Of a stretch of DNA of 20,710 nucleotides, positions 20,643 to 20,710 are shown in pieces. The DNA is from Syncephalis fuscata. Its lineage: Eukaryota; Zoopagomycota; Zoopagomycetes; Zoopagales; Piptocephalidaceae. The stretch covers positions 1 to 20,710 of the forward strand of contig JAHLTZ010000161.1 in assembly GCA_025786725.1 (NCBI GenBank). The letters run 5' to 3'. Positions within the stretch are counted from its first letter, which is position 1, and every line of letters starts with the position of its first letter. The notes below the pieces were generated by a model, which did no database searches, was not told the origin of the DNA, and saw nothing but the letters and a program-made list of their open reading frames with translations. Made by a program: the position numbers and the translations under genes.

Positions 20643-20710
20643 ATGAATCCATTATTACCTGTAGTAAAGAAGAAAGATGCCAGTAAGAAGAAGAATAAAA
20701 AGAAGGAAAA
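20643..20710 (+). CDS. 5' end of a lysine-rich protein, cut by the window edge
   Basis: An ATG at 20643 opens a frame to the end of the window: MNPLLPVVKKKDASKKKNK, then more lysines. The start context (TTCACCATGAAT) is good and an upstream gap of about 120 bp follows PPME1. A basic, lysine-rich N-terminus is common in nuclear and nucleolar proteins, but 22 codons are too few to name a family. Confidence 0.5.
   Translation, partial: MNPLLPVVKKKDASKKKNKKKE

Overview
The window is nuclear DNA of an intron-rich, AT-rich eukaryote, most likely an early-diverging fungus. Genes carry short introns (about 40-110 nt), donors are mostly GTAAGT-like and acceptors almost always TAG. A fungal origin is suggested by a YPD1-type phosphorelay protein and by a beta-adaptin that lacks the C-terminal appendage. 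The phylum is not established.

Layout, left to right: the 3' part of an NPRL2/NPR2-like GATOR1/SEACIT subunit (+, 1-1190); proteasome subunit alpha-1 (PSMA6/SCL1 type, +, 1377-2454); a small unrecognised single-pass membrane protein (-, 3177-2576); a tRNA-derived SINE with a perfect 19-bp target-site duplication (+, 3300-3604); the mitochondrial porin VDAC (-, 4894-3705); cofilin (-, 6012-5453); the histidine phosphotransfer protein YPD1 (-, 8460-7335); a spacer of about 3.2 kb; an AP-1/AP-2 beta-adaptin (+, 11660-14475); the ribosome-biogenesis GTPase BMS1 (-, 18681-14646); protein phosphatase methylesterase PPME1/PPE1 (+, 18943-20523), which shares a 261-bp divergent promoter with BMS1; and the first codons of a lysine-rich protein (+, from 20643).

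The genes are unrelated housekeeping functions (nutrient signalling, proteolysis, mitochondrial transport, actin turnover, osmosensing, vesicle coats, ribosome assembly, PP2A methylation). They do not form a pathway cluster. No CRISPR array, bacterial-type operon or dedicated defence system was seen.

Three observations stand out. First, the SINE is compact and complete, with an A box, a B box, a 3' tail of TTCAAA-type repeats and an unmutated target duplication, so it looks recently inserted. Second, BMS1 and PPME1 together show eight 1-2 nt frame breaks inside conserved protein segments, while five of the six complete genes to their left read through cleanly and the sixth (beta-adaptin) is uncertain only at its last intron. 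These breaks look like sequence deletions, often in short homopolymers, although gene decay is not excluded. Third, at least one GC-AG intron (beta-adaptin) is firmly supported, and a second is likely in YPD1.
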